A DNA stretch of 64,000 nucleotides from contig NZ_CP048115.1 in NCBI RefSeq assembly GCF_010093045.1, forward strand, positions 2,542,001-2,606,000. The letters run 5' to 3'. Below are positions 1-9,025 of this stretch, in pieces. Position numbers and translations under genes: made by a program. The DNA comes from Mucilaginibacter sp. 14171R-50. Lineage in GTDB: Bacteria; Bacteroidota; Bacteroidia; Sphingobacteriales; Sphingobacteriaceae. Below the pieces are notes generated by a model. The model was not told the origin of the DNA. It saw only the letters and a list, made by a program, of their open reading frames with translations, and ran no database searches. Numbering within the stretch: the stretch's first letter is position 1; each line of letters starts with the position of its first letter.

Positions 1-1193
1 GAAAACGCCAGGAACCCAAACCCGCGGTTTATATACAAATAGCGGTTGTCATGTTTTACCAGCCCGGCCCAATCAGGATAGCGGTATTTTACAGGGCTCC
101 ATCGTAAGTTTGCCGCCTCAACGCCAAACTGCGCGCCATGGGTATGCCCGGCAAGGGTAAGGTGTACATTGGCAGGGTGTTGTTTTACTATTTTTTCCCA
201 GTGTGAAGGGTCGTGCGAGAGGAGGATTTTAAAAGCATTTGCATCAACCCCTTCAACGGCCCTGTCAATATCACCAAGCTGTATAAAACCATCGCCCCAG
301 TTTTCCACGCCTATCAGTGATAACTTTTGCCCGCCTTTTTCCAGTACAACGTTCTCGTTAAGCAACAAACGGTAACCCAGGTCGGCATGATGCTGCTTTA
401 GCTTGGCTAAATTAGCCCGTTTTTCCTGCTCGCTGTCCCAATGAATGTAGTCGCCATAATCATGGTTGCCCAGGATAGAGTACTGCCCGTAAGGCGCTTT
501 TATCTGCCCAAAACGGTCGATGTATTGTTCAATTTCCCAGGCGGCATTGTTCACCAGGTCGCCGGTGAACACAAACAAGTCGGACTTTTGAGCTTTTGCC
601 AGGTCGATACCCCGCTGCATGGCTTTTACATTATCAAAGCTGCCCGAGTGGATATCTGATAGCTGGGTAATGGTAAAGCCATCGAAGGCATCCGGCAGGT
701 CATCAAAATAAATGGTTTGCCGGTGCACCTTATAATCATATTTGCCCCGAAACATGGCGTAAAAGAACGATGTAAAAGGTATAGCGGCCACCAGGATGGC
801 TATTTCGGTAATAAATTTGCGCCGCGAGGGAAAAAACGCGCCGCCCGGTTTGCTGTCGGTGCTAACAGCGCGCGCAATGCCGTAAAAGAAACGGACAAGG
901 TCGCCTAAGGAAAGCACTATCAGAAAAACCAGCTTGGTAACAAAAAAGGTAAGGAACAGGCTTAGCATCCATTCGTGAAACGGTGTCATGCCACGGGCGC
1001 TGCTCATGCTGCCTAACCCAAGCAAAAAAACCACAGTTACACCCACAGAAACCACCAGGAACCCCCAGGTAACTAACTGCCGCAATGGCCGTGATTGCCA
1101 ATCGGCAGTAAAGGTGCGCAACCCGTTAAAAACATACCAGTCCATTAACAGGGTGATAGCCGATATAATAAGAAATATTTTAAGAAACTTCAT
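1..1193 (-). CDS. Membrane-anchored metallophosphoesterase (YkuE-like), 3' end cut by window edge
   Basis: The frame opens with an ATG at 1193 and runs off the left edge, so the C-terminus is missing. The first ~150 residues hold several hydrophobic segments, so the protein is membrane-anchored. The calcineurin-like phosphoesterase domain follows, with the metal-binding motifs LSDIHSG, FTGDLVNN, ILGNHDYGD, LLSHDP and LAGHTHGAQ in the right order. Members of this family cleave phosphoesters, and some act on lipid or UDP-sugar substrates at the membrane; the substrate here cannot be told. It is divergent from the GH16 gene at 1299, with about 105 bp shared between the two starts. Confidence 0.85.
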   Translation of the reverse strand, partial: MKFLKIFLIISAITLLMDWYVFNGLRTFTADWQSRPLRQLVTWGFLVVSVGVTVVFLLGLGSMSSARGMTPFHEWMLSLFLTFFVTKLVFLIVLSLGDLVRFFYGIARAVSTDSKPGGAFFPSRRKFITEIAILVAAIPFTSFFYAMFRGKYDYKVHRQTIYFDDLPDAFDGFTITQLSDIHSGSFDNVKAMQRGIDLAKAQKSDLFVFTGDLVNNAAWEIEQYIDRFGQIKAPYGQYSILGNHDYGDYIHWDSEQEKRANLAKLKQHHADLGYRLLLNENVVLEKGGQKLSLIGVENWGDGFIQLGDIDRAVEGVDANAFKILLSHDPSHWEKIVKQHPANVHLTLAGHTHGAQFGVEAANLRWSPVKYRYPDWAGLVKHDNRYLYINRGFGFLAF

Positions 1194-1298
1194 TGATATC
1201 AATTCATTAAGCCGCAATATAAAAAAGGTAAGGTAATTGCTTTGTAAAAACACAGATTTCAAGGTAATTACCTATTTTAGCTATCCAATTATATTTAC

Positions 1299-2123
1299 AT
1301 GCAAGCACGTTTAGTAGGCCTGTTGGCTCTTTTAGCAGCATCAACAGCAGTTGTTGCGCAGCCCTCAAAAAGGGATACCGTATTTTTCGATGATTTTAAG
1401 GAAGGTACGCTTAACCGCAGCAAATGGAACGTAGAAGTTACCGGCCATACCGTAAACGACGAACAACAAGCGTATGTCGATTCGGCCGCTACCATCTATA
1501 TTGAAAATGGTACGCTGGTTTTAAAGGCGTTGTATAAGCCCGGTTATACCAGCAAACAGGGCAATAAGTATGATTTTATAAGCGGGCGTATCAACACGAG
1601 CGATAAAGTAATGTTTACTTACGGCAGCGCTTCGGCACGTATGAAGGTTACAGGCGGCGAGGGCATGTGGCCGGCGTTTTGGGCGTTAGGCAAAGGCAAA
1701 TGGCCCGATTGCGGCGAGATAGACGTGATGGAAACCGTTGGCGATACCACCTGGACCAGCAACGCCTTGCACGGGCCGGGCTACTTTGGCAATACACCGC
1801 TGGTTTATCGCGCGCACTTCCCAAAAGGTACCGATGCTACCCAATGGCATGTTTACAGTGTTGACTGGACGGAAAACAGTTTAACTTTTAAGGTAGACGG
1901 CTTAGTTACCTATAAGGTTACCAAAGCTATGGCCGAAAAGTATGGCCGCTGGGCGTTTGACAATCCTAAGTTTTTAATATTGAACTTTGCCCTGGGCGGC
2001 GGGTATCCAAACTCGGTTAATAAGGTTTCCAAGCCCTATTATGGGCTATCGCAATCGTCAGTTGATAAGATCAAGGGCGGCGATGCCAAAGTATATGTAG
2101 ATTGGGTACTGGTAACAAAATAA
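1299..2123 (+). CDS. Secreted GH16 family beta-glucanase (laminarinase-like)
   Basis: A 274-residue protein with a clear signal peptide (hydrophobic residues 5-20, cleavage near AQ). The GH16 catalytic signature ExDxxE is present as GEIDVME, with E140 as the likely nucleophile and E145 as acid/base. The upstream GMWPAFWALG and downstream WHVYSVDW and ILNFALGGGYP segments are typical of bacterial endo-beta-1,3- or 1,3-1,4-glucanases. No binding module or sorting domain is attached, so it is probably a free periplasmic or secreted enzyme. It stands alone, with no SusC/SusD pair nearby, and is followed by a hairpin terminator. Confidence 0.92.
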   Translation: MQARLVGLLALLAASTAVVAQPSKRDTVFFDDFKEGTLNRSKWNVEVTGHTVNDEQQAYVDSAATIYIENGTLVLKALYKPGYTSKQGNKYDFISGRINTSDKVMFTYGSASARMKVTGGEGMWPAFWALGKGKWPDCGEIDVMETVGDTTWTSNALHGPGYFGNTPLVYRAHFPKGTDATQWHVYSVDWTENSLTFKVDGLVTYKVTKAMAEKYGRWAFDNPKFLILNFALGGGYPNSVNKVSKPYYGLSQSSVDKIKGGDAKVYVDWVLVTK

Positions 2124-2128
2124 AAAGG

Positions 2129-2160
2129 AAGCCCTCCTCAGTTTTAAGAGAAGGGCTTTT
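2129..2160 (+). terminator. Rho-independent terminator after the GH16 gene
   Basis: A stem AAGCCCT/AGGGCTT flanks a short loop and is followed by a run of T, starting 6 bp after the GH16 stop codon. It reads well as an intrinsic terminator on the plus strand. Confidence 0.75.
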
Positions 2161-2293
2161 GTTTATGATAAAACCATAAATTCGCTCATAATACTGGCAA
2201 CGATACCCAAGCCGTTTTTAACACCGCAAGCGTTGCTGTATTACTTTAAAATACTTCAATTTTCTTGAATTTTGTTAGGAAAATTCGGCATTA

Positions 2294-2467
2294 TTAATAG
2301 CCGCGGTTGTGGTCGTTGTAGCGGTTATCATGATGATCGTTGTGGTAGCGGTCATGATGATAACGGTCGTAGTTACGCCTACCGCGATGGTTTTCAATTG
2401 AGCACCCCGATAATGCTGCTGCGCCGAATATCAATAGCGCTAACAGTTTTGTTATTTCCTTTTTCAT
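2294..2467 (-). CDS. Small His/Asp/Tyr/Arg-rich lipoprotein
   Basis: A 57-residue frame starting at ATG 2467. It begins MKKEITKLLALLIFGAAALSG followed by cysteine 22, a classic type II signal peptide with lipobox LSGC, so it should be a lipoprotein. The mature part is only 35 residues and is almost entirely H, D, N, R and Y, in loose repeats such as DRYHHDRYHNDHHDN. That composition suggests metal binding or a highly hydrated surface peptide, but no function is established. It is divergent from the VOC gene at 2673. Confidence 0.7.
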   Translation of the reverse strand: MKKEITKLLALLIFGAAALSGCSIENHRGRRNYDRYHHDRYHNDHHDNRYNDHNRGY

Positions 2468-2672
2468 GGTCTGTCTTTTTTAAATTTATAAATGCTGTTG
2501 TTATATATTAAACCTACACCACGGCTGTGGGTTTAAAGCGGTAAACCAACATCAACTAAAAAGTTACAAAGACCGGCATGTAAGTATAGATGTAATTGTT
2601 ACAACTATTATCAAAAAAAATCAACAGAATAGTTGGTAAAGTGTATATTTAACACGTATAACAATTTCTCAG

Positions 2673-3152
2673 ATGTTAAATCACAGCCATTTTAAACCAT
2701 TAAAAACAGCTGCTTTTAAAGTTGCGGCGGTGCTTTTATTAAGCGTGCCAATAGTAAGCAACGCGCAGACCACCAAAACGCTTTTTAACCATGTTGCACT
2801 TTGTTCAAAAGATCTAAAAAAAAGCAACGAGTTTTATACGTCGGTTTTAAACTTGAAAATAATACCCAATCCCTTTAAAGATACCGTGCATACCTGGTAC
2901 AGCATAGCGCCAAACATTGCCATGCACGTAATACAGGGAGGCTGCTCAACCGCGCCAAAACTTATTGGCGACCATATTTGCTTCAGCGTACCGGCAATTA
3001 CCCCTTTTATTGCCATGCTTAAGCAAAAAAACATACCTTATACTAACTGGAAAGGTGTGCCAAACCAGGTAGAACACCGCGTAGACGGTGTATCGCAGGT
3101 TTACATTCAGGATCCGGATGGGTACTGGATAGAAGTGAACGACGCGAAGTAA
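2673..3152 (+). CDS. Exported VOC (glyoxalase/dioxygenase) superfamily protein
   Basis: A 159-residue protein with an N-terminal signal peptide ending near SNAQ at residues 29-32, then a single vicinal-oxygen-chelate domain. The start of the fold (FNHVALCSKDLKKSNEFYTS) and its end (VYIQDPDGYWIEV) are both recognisable. VOC proteins use paired beta-alpha-beta-beta-beta modules to bind a metal. Here H41 in NHVAL and the Glu in YWIEV would be two ligands, consistent with a lyase or dioxygenase-like activity or a binding role. Export of a VOC domain is somewhat unusual. Substrate unknown. Confidence 0.8.
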   Translation: MLNHSHFKPLKTAAFKVAAVLLLSVPIVSNAQTTKTLFNHVALCSKDLKKSNEFYTSVLNLKIIPNPFKDTVHTWYSIAPNIAMHVIQGGCSTAPKLIGDHICFSVPAITPFIAMLKQKNIPYTNWKGVPNQVEHRVDGVSQVYIQDPDGYWIEVNDAK

Positions 3153-3217
3153 TTTAGCAACCTAAGCCATACTTGCTCAAACCTAAAAGGGGTAACCCTT
3201 GCCAGTACATCACAGTT

Positions 3218-3421
3218 ATGAAGGGATATGTAAATATACCTAAGTCTATTTATTGCAAAACTTGTAAACATTGCGGTACACGCCCTATCATCGCCCTTAT
3301 TGATAATGCAGGCTATGTAGTTAAATGCCCTAAGGACGATAACCACTATCAAACAACCCCGGGCTTAATTGACATTGAAGACTGGAATATTCATAACACG
3401 GTATTATACGAACAAGAGTAG
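3218..3421 (+). CDS. Small zinc-ribbon protein resembling the Lar restriction-alleviation family
   Basis: A 67-residue protein from ATG 3218; an upstream in-frame start at 3173 would add 15 basic residues that do not look like family sequence. It has a pair of cysteines, CKTCKHCG, a second half-site KCPKDDNH, and an ending DIEDWNIHN. This layout (CxxCG, then C near an aromatic turn, then a final AxxxWN-like motif) matches Lar-like proteins, which in phages and plasmids relieve type I restriction. Homology is inferred from pattern only. Function in the chromosome is unknown; it could simply be a small zinc ribbon. Confidence 0.5.
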   Translation: MKGYVNIPKSIYCKTCKHCGTRPIIALIDNAGYVVKCPKDDNHYQTTPGLIDIEDWNIHNTVLYEQE

Positions 3422-3635
3422 GAGCAGGCTTGATCGCTTCGCCAGTTAGCTCATCCCGGTCAGAGAGGGTCGACAAACGCATTGTAGTCGGCGTGAGTAA
3501 ACAGTGAGTCGCGCGGTCACAGCATTCAGTCTCAGCAGCTAAACCCTATCAGTAACATCCGCTTTACAAAAATGCGGAGGTTAAACCAATCAAATTTTTC
3601 ATGGTCACATATACAACAATCACAATATATATACC

Positions 3636-3788
3636 ATGAAAAACGCCATCAAAACCATATTAAGCGATATTAACCACGTAATTATTAAAGGCGAATCTGA
3701 CAAGACCGAGCAGGCGCGGGTGTTTTTGTTATTAGCCATACCGTCAATATGCGCCGTGTTTACCTTTGGGCCGCCGCCGTTGTACTAA
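3636..3788 (+). CDS. Short hypothetical protein, 50 residues
   Basis: An ATG at 3636 opens a 50-residue frame ending at 3788. The first half is polar (MKNAIKTILSDINHVIIKGE), and the second half is a single hydrophobic stretch (VFLLLAIPSICAVF) followed by TFGPPPLY. It may be a small single-pass membrane protein. It lies 52 bp upstream of the HAD gene on the same strand. No family is recognised; the hydrophobic pattern and start context are the only support. Confidence 0.4.
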   Translation: MKNAIKTILSDINHVIIKGESDKTEQARVFLLLAIPSICAVFTFGPPPLY

Positions 3789-3839
3789 TTACTTTTAGTA
3801 AACAATCCGCTAAAAATAATCTGCTACTTTTGCGGCACG

Positions 3840-4484
3840 ATGGACAGCTTACAAGATAAATTCGACAGCATAATTTTCGACCTGGACGGTACCCTTTGGG
3901 ATAGTACCGAAACCATTACCCGGGCCTGGCAAGCCGCGCTTGCGCAGGCGCCCTACATGAGCCACGAAGTAATGACCCGGGAGCGCGTGCGCTCGATAAC
4001 CGGTATGACCTACGACAGGATCTTCGAAACGTTGTTCCCGGCTTTAACAACAGAACAACGCGCCGAAGTGCAGCGTTTGTGCTCAATAGCCGAGCTGGAC
4101 ATATTACATAAGCAGGGCGGCACACTTTACCCAGACCTTGCCGAAACGCTGGCTTACCTTGGCGAAAAGTATAAACTGTACATTGTAAGCAATTGCCAGA
4201 GCGGATACATCGAACTTTTTTTAGATCTCCATAACATGCACCCTTATTTCCGGGCGCACCAATGCTATGGTACTAAAGGCAACCCTAAAGCTGATAACAT
4301 AAAGGATATAGTAAACGATCATGAGCTTAAAAGCCCTGTTTATGTGGGTGATACCTTTGGTGATCATGAATCGGCCAGCAAAGCGGGCGTTCCGTTTATT
4401 TTCGCTTCGTACGGTTTTGGCCAAGTTACGGGCGGGCAGGTTGCAACCATCGATAGTTTCCGCGAGTTAAAACAACTGCTGTAA
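3840..4484 (+). CDS. HAD superfamily hydrolase, phosphoglycolate-phosphatase-like
   Basis: A 214-residue haloacid-dehalogenase phosphatase. Motif I is FDLDGTLWDS, with nucleophile D14 and acid/base D16. Motif II is IVSNCQ, motif III uses a Lys in GNPKADN, and motif IV is VGDTFGDHES. The helical cap between motifs I and II places it in subfamily IA. Such enzymes remove phosphate from small metabolites such as phosphoglycolate or sugar phosphates. A clear paralogue lies at 22826-23458, with the same FDxDGTLWD start and the same YGFGQ sequence near the end. Confidence 0.87.
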   Translation: MDSLQDKFDSIIFDLDGTLWDSTETITRAWQAALAQAPYMSHEVMTRERVRSITGMTYDRIFETLFPALTTEQRAEVQRLCSIAELDILHKQGGTLYPDLAETLAYLGEKYKLYIVSNCQSGYIELFLDLHNMHPYFRAHQCYGTKGNPKADNIKDIVNDHELKSPVYVGDTFGDHESASKAGVPFIFASYGFGQVTGGQVATIDSFRELKQLL

Positions 4485-4521
4485 AAAAACCTTTATCTAC
4501 GGCGAAAGTTTATAGTGTATC

Positions 4522-5190
4522 ATGAATAATATAAAGATCACTAAATACTTACATTCGTGCCTTGTTTTTGAGCTGGATAGGCATAAGCTTCTGTTCGACC
4601 CGGGTAAGTTTAGCTTTGCTGAAGGACGGGTTACGCCACAAATGTTCGCGGATGTAAACAGTATTATCATTACGCACATCCATCCCGATCACCTCGATAT
4701 CGAAAACCTGAAAGCGATATTAGCCTTAAGTGATGCTACTTTATATACTAACGCAGAAGTAGGTGCAGCTATTCAGAAAGAGGGCATTCAATTTAAAGTA
4801 ATAGAAAAAGGCGTTTACCACATAGGCCCTTTTAAATTAGAGGCTATTCCCGTGCAGCACGAGCCCCTGCTTGATAACCCTATACCGCAGATGACCGGCT
4901 TTATTATTAATGATAAGGTGCTTCACCCTGTTGATTCTATGGAGGCTAAGCTTACCGGATATAAAAATATCGATCTGTTGCTGATGGTTACTATGGCGCC
5001 TTTTACAAACGAACTGCGCATAGCCGCCTTTGCCGATGCCGTAAACCCCAAACAGATACTGCCTGTGCACGATGGGTACGCCAAAGATTTTTTTATTGAA
5101 CAGCGCTATGATAATTATAGCACACACTTTAAAAAGGCCGGCATACAATTTCATAAAGTATACCGGGTTGGGGATAGCGTAATTCTTTAA
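4522..5190 (+). CDS. Metallo-beta-lactamase fold hydrolase (UlaG/UPF0173-like)
   Basis: A 222-residue cytosolic protein. It opens with IKITKYLHSCLVFEL, the beta-strand start of the fold. The metal motif THIHPDHLD supplies H52, H54, D56 and H57, followed by HEP near residue 114, HPVDS and a late LPVHDGY histidine. No signal peptide is present. The family includes ascorbate-6-phosphate lactonases and zinc phosphodiesterases; this one has the short form without extra domains. It starts 37 bp after the HAD gene on the same strand and could be co-transcribed with it. Confidence 0.82.
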   Translation: MNNIKITKYLHSCLVFELDRHKLLFDPGKFSFAEGRVTPQMFADVNSIIITHIHPDHLDIENLKAILALSDATLYTNAEVGAAIQKEGIQFKVIEKGVYHIGPFKLEAIPVQHEPLLDNPIPQMTGFIINDKVLHPVDSMEAKLTGYKNIDLLLMVTMAPFTNELRIAAFADAVNPKQILPVHDGYAKDFFIEQRYDNYSTHFKKAGIQFHKVYRVGDSVIL

Positions 5191-5292
5191 TAATCAATCG
5201 TTTATATTAATTATAAAAATCAGAATTTCTTAATAAGTAAATTATTAAATCTTTGGTATGTTTTTGGGAGTGATTAGTAAAACTAACTGCCT

Positions 5293-6093
5293 ATGAAAAC
5301 GATCATCTTTATCCATGGCATGTTCCAAAATCCCAAAAGCTGGAACAATTGGGTAACTTACTTTACTAACAAAGGTTACAATTGCCTGGCCCCCGCTTGG
5401 CCAAAGCATGAAGGCGAGCCCGAAGATCTGCGTAACTATCCGCCTGAAGGGCTTGGAGATCTGCGGCTTAACAACATTGTGGAAAATATAGAAGCGCTGA
5501 TACGTGTGCAGGATGAGCCACCCATTTTAATTGGCCACTCGGTTGGAGGGTTGATAGTGCAGCTGATGGTGGCCAAAGGCCTTGCTGATATGGGCGTTGC
5601 CATAAGCGCGGTTGCGCCAAATACCATGCTTGCCTTTGATTGGGGTTTTATGAAAAACAGCGCGTTAATAGCTAACCCGTTTAAAGATAACCAACCTTTT
5701 TATACAGACCCGGAAAGTTTTCATGAGTCGTTTTGTAATACCATGAGCATAGAGGATAGTAAAGCAGCTTTTGAAGAAACCGCCACCCACGACAGCCGTA
5801 ATGTGTTACGCGATTGTATGGGCGAGGATGGCGAAATTGATACCGGGATGCCGCATTCGCCGCTGTTATTTATTGGTGCCGAAAAGGATGAGATAATACC
5901 CGCCGAGCTTTGCAAGCGAAATGCCGAAGCGTATGAAGATGATTCGAGTATATCAGATTATAAAGAATTTCCCAACCGTGGCCATTGGATATGCGGGCAG
6001 GATGGCTGGGAAGATGTTGCGGCTTACATTGCAGAATGGCTGCAGCGGCACAAAACCATTAAATACAACGTAAAATATATAGCGGCCAATTAG
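5293..6093 (+). CDS. Alpha/beta-fold hydrolase
   Basis: A 266-residue protein with an HGMF oxyanion-hole region at residues 8-11, a nucleophile elbow GHSVGG (Ser83), a probable acid in IGAEKDEIIP and a catalytic His in NRGHWI. No signal peptide is present. The overall form matches small soluble esterases and lipases of the alpha/beta hydrolase 6 type. Natural substrate unknown. It stands as a single gene, 102 bp after the metallo-hydrolase. Confidence 0.87.
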   Translation: MKTIIFIHGMFQNPKSWNNWVTYFTNKGYNCLAPAWPKHEGEPEDLRNYPPEGLGDLRLNNIVENIEALIRVQDEPPILIGHSVGGLIVQLMVAKGLADMGVAISAVAPNTMLAFDWGFMKNSALIANPFKDNQPFYTDPESFHESFCNTMSIEDSKAAFEETATHDSRNVLRDCMGEDGEIDTGMPHSPLLFIGAEKDEIIPAELCKRNAEAYEDDSSISDYKEFPNRGHWICGQDGWEDVAAYIAEWLQRHKTIKYNVKYIAAN

Positions 6094-6160
6094 CGATACT
6101 TTTTGAGCAGTATGATGAACTCTTATGTGCCGGCGTGTGGCGCATGAGGGTTTTTTTGTT

Positions 6161-6529
6161 TCAGGCAGTTTTTGTTGAACCCGTCACCCTTAAATATAAA
6201 AACCCGCCCAAAACTGATACTGGCGCGAAGATAAACATGGCGAACAACTGCGTCCAATGGCTGCCGCTGGCAGTTACAAGCGATATTGCGGCAAACACAA
6301 AAATAACTGCCGTTAAGATATAGTTTAAAGTCAACCTTTTCTGCTTTGCTATCAGTTGTAAAACAAAACCGGCAATAACAGAAAATATAATGCCGTTAGC
6401 TATTGTTATAATTTTAAAGGCCATCGGCGCTTCTGCATGCGGTTTTTGTCCGGTAAAAATGAATAAGCACACAGAGCTAATGGCAAATATTAAGTAACCA
6501 GCTATAACTGATAAAATGTTCCTGATCAT
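6161..6529 (-). CDS. Small membrane protein with four predicted TM helices
   Basis: A 122-residue protein starting ATG 6529. Four hydrophobic segments are visible at about residues 5-25, 40-62, 71-92 and 95-115, with short polar loops. No catalytic or binding motif is apparent and no family is recognised. It lies just downstream of the ROK regulator on the same strand, 67 bp after its stop codon, so it may be read through from that unit. Confidence 0.65.
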   Translation of the reverse strand: MIRNILSVIAGYLIFAISSVCLFIFTGQKPHAEAPMAFKIITIANGIIFSVIAGFVLQLIAKQKRLTLNYILTAVIFVFAAISLVTASGSHWTQLFAMFIFAPVSVLGGFLYLRVTGSTKTA

Positions 6530-6596
6530 TTGTTAAATTTTAGCGGACCGTTTGCAATAGTCAAAAACCATTCACCATTCAACCACTTACCAATAC

Positions 6597-7796
6597 CTAT
6601 TTTGCCTTCTCCTCCTTGTCAAAGTTTTCCATTACCAGCACGGCGGCGCCAATCAGCTCGGCATCAAAACCTAATGATGATATCAGCAGTTCGGTTCCGG
6701 ATGAAAGGCGCGGAATGCAATATTTATGCAAAGCCTGCTGTATAGGCGCCATAAGTATTTTGCCAACCTTAGCGCCGCGGCCGCTTAAAACGATGTTTGC
6801 CGGGTTCATGATATGGATAAGGATAGCCAGTGCTTTGCCAATTTTATAACCAGCATCGGTAAGCAGCTCAATGGCAAACTGGTCGCCCTGGTTGGCGGCC
6901 TCCATCAGGTCTTCGCCCATTAGTTTCGATTGGCCGTTATGTGGTTTAAGGCTGGTTACACGTCCTTTTTTTATCCCTTCCTCGGCCTTTTCGGCTACCA
7001 CCAGCATTGATGCCTCAGCCTCCAGGCAGCCACGTTTACCGCAAACGCACAATGCGCCGTTGTCTGATAGCGGGATGTGGCTCAACTCCCCGGCAAAACC
7101 ATTATATCCCCTAAATATTTTCCCGTCAATGATCATCCCCAGGCCAATGCCCCAGCCCAGGTTTATCACCATTACTTCCTGTTGCGAACGCGCTATACCA
7201 AACTTTTGCTCGGCAAGGGCTATCAGGCTGCTATCGTTATCAATATAAGTGGTGATGCCGGTTTCTTTTGCAATGTATTTGCTCAGGCTTTCGCCGCCCG
7301 CATCAAGATAAGTATAGTTAATGCCTTCAACCGCGTTTATAAAACCGGGCATGCCTATGCCAATACCCGCTATTTTCTTTTTTTGGATGCCGCTATCTTC
7401 TACATATTGGTTTAAATGTCTGATAAGTTGGGGCAAAGCATCGTCGTTATTGTGTAGCTTAAGCTCTACCGTGGCCATTTCGGCAACCGGGTTGTTATTA
7501 AGGTCAATAAGTTGTATGCGCGCGGATAGCTGGTCCATCGCCACAGCCAGTATAAACATGGCGTTGGTGTTGATGGCATACATTAAAGGCCGCCTGCCGC
7601 CGCTTGATGGCGCGTAGCCTTGTTCTATTACAAAACCTTCTTTAATAAGCTCATTAATAGCTTTCGCTATTGAGGGGATGCTTTTATCAAAAAGTTGGCT
7701 TAATCCGGCGCACGACATCGCTTTATCAAAATATAATCTTTTGATGATCATGTTTTTTAACCATCCGCTTTTTACACCAGTGCCTTTTATTTCCAT
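6597..7796 (-). CDS. ROK family transcriptional regulator / sugar-kinase-like protein (NagC/XylR type)
   Basis: A 399-residue protein. Residues 15-75 form a winged helix-turn-helix (LSQLFDKSIPSIAKAINELIKEG), and the rest is a ROK actin-like ATPase fold. The ROK signature is CVCGKRGCLEAEAS, whose cysteines bind zinc. The DNDSSL and GWGIGLG motifs line the sugar and phosphate sites. Proteins of this build repress or activate carbohydrate genes in response to a sugar. No sugar operon is adjacent, so its targets are elsewhere or it acts on itself. Confidence 0.87.
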   Translation of the reverse strand: MEIKGTGVKSGWLKNMIIKRLYFDKAMSCAGLSQLFDKSIPSIAKAINELIKEGFVIEQGYAPSSGGRRPLMYAINTNAMFILAVAMDQLSARIQLIDLNNNPVAEMATVELKLHNNDDALPQLIRHLNQYVEDSGIQKKKIAGIGIGMPGFINAVEGINYTYLDAGGESLSKYIAKETGITTYIDNDSSLIALAEQKFGIARSQQEVMVINLGWGIGLGMIIDGKIFRGYNGFAGELSHIPLSDNGALCVCGKRGCLEAEASMLVVAEKAEEGIKKGRVTSLKPHNGQSKLMGEDLMEAANQGDQFAIELLTDAGYKIGKALAILIHIMNPANIVLSGRGAKVGKILMAPIQQALHKYCIPRLSSGTELLISSLGFDAELIGAAVLVMENFDKEEKAK

Positions 7797-7971
7797 AAAG
7801 TAGCTGCTTGCCTTTAAATAGTTGTAGGATATTTTCTGCTATAAAATTATAAATAATGCTGTAAAGCGCAATAAGTTGGAAAACTTTTTAAAATTTTATA
7901 AAATACACATAGCTTGTTAAAGGGGATAAAAGGCCTGCTGAAATTAAGGCCCCGGTTGTATATTAGCTGCG

Positions 7972-8526
7972 ATGGAACCCAGATTTTTTGAAACGCCGGC
8001 CGATTTCAGGCAATGGCTGCAGGAGCATGCTGCAACTGAAACCGAATTACTGGTTGGCTTTTATAAAACAGGCAGCGGTAAGCCGGGCATTACCTGGCCG
8101 CAATCTGTTGATGAGGCCTTGTGTTTTGGCTGGATAGATGGCGTACGCAAATCGCTTGGTGACGAAAGTTATACCATACGTTTTACACCGCGTAAACCAA
8201 ACAGTATATGGAGTGCCGTTAACATAAAGAAGGTGGCCGAGTTAACCGAAAAGGGCCTCATGCAACCCGCGGGCATCGCCGCTTTTGCAAAGCGTAAAGA
8301 AGAAAAATCGGCCATTTACAGCTTCGAGAACGAAGTGATGGCGTTAAAGCCCGAATACGAACAACAATTTAAAGCCAGCAAAAAGGCGTGGGAGTTTTTC
8401 CAGGCACAGGCACCGTGGTATAAAAAAGTTTCTATCCACCGTATCATGACCGCTAAACAGGAGAAAACACAACTTAGCCGATTAGAAGCATTAATAAAAG
8501 TGAGTGAGAAAGGAGAGCGGAATTAG
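7972..8526 (+). CDS. YdeI/OmpD-associated family protein
   Basis: A 184-residue soluble protein. The N-terminal FRQWLQEHAATETELLVGFYK, the DEALCFGWIDGVRK motif and the later FTPRKPNSIWSAVN are the hallmarks of the YdeI family. The C-terminal end is the short, basic bacteriocin-protection domain (AFFQAQAPWYKK-type region). Biochemical function is not settled: the family has been linked to stress or antimicrobial peptide resistance in enterobacteria. It is a single gene, divergent from the ROK regulator. Confidence 0.82.
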   Translation: MEPRFFETPADFRQWLQEHAATETELLVGFYKTGSGKPGITWPQSVDEALCFGWIDGVRKSLGDESYTIRFTPRKPNSIWSAVNIKKVAELTEKGLMQPAGIAAFAKRKEEKSAIYSFENEVMALKPEYEQQFKASKKAWEFFQAQAPWYKKVSIHRIMTAKQEKTQLSRLEALIKVSEKGERN

Positions 8527-8564
8527 TGGATTTTGAAATGTGGTTTCAAGGTATACGAGTAATC

Positions 8565-8924
8565 CTATACCAGCCTGCCGTTTTGTAAAGCATTGTTCAA
8601 TACAGCTACCTTAAACTTTGGCTTATAACAATAACTCGCAAGCCGTTTAACCCATGGCCGCCTGTAACCAAACATAAGCTTTAGCATACGCACCCTGGCC
8701 GAACCTTTGGGGTATCCGTATTTATACCAGCTGAACTTGGAATTGTCAACCTTAAAATGTTCGGCAAATTCGGCCAAAAAAAGGTCTATTTCTATATCGT
8801 ATATGTCAAGGTCAAGGTCAACGCTGGTGTCGGCGTTCAGCAGCGCGGGGTCTAACCGATAAACCTTATACCGATTACAGTAATCAACTATAAAATCTTT
8901 TAACTGCGGTTCGATCTGCTCCAT
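8565..8924 (-). CDS. DUF1493-like protein
   Basis: Start placed at ATG 8924, giving 119 residues; the frame stays open upstream to 8990 but only with a TTG start. The part TSVDLDLDIYDIEIDLFLAEFAEHFKVD, an acidic helix pattern like an acyl-carrier-protein fold, is the recognisable DUF1493 segment. The C-terminal third is basic and rich in Tyr and Lys. No function is known. It is convergent with the YdeI-family gene, 38 bp apart. Confidence 0.6.
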   Translation of the reverse strand: MEQIEPQLKDFIVDYCNRYKVYRLDPALLNADTSVDLDLDIYDIEIDLFLAEFAEHFKVDNSKFSWYKYGYPKGSARVRMLKLMFGYRRPWVKRLASYCYKPKFKVAVLNNALQNGRLV

Positions 8925-9025
8925 ACAATGCCTTAATAGTTTATTAAAAGACACCGTTTTTTGCCCGGCGTTGCAGTTTAAAAATAACAAAAGGGTTTCA
9001 AATACTCAAAAATTTAACTTTTATT

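Noticed and set aside
2272..2511. A 79-codon plus-strand frame with Gly/Asp/His-rich product
   Set aside because: It starts at TTG and is the antisense of the small lipoprotein gene at 2294-2467, which has a proper signal peptide and lipobox.
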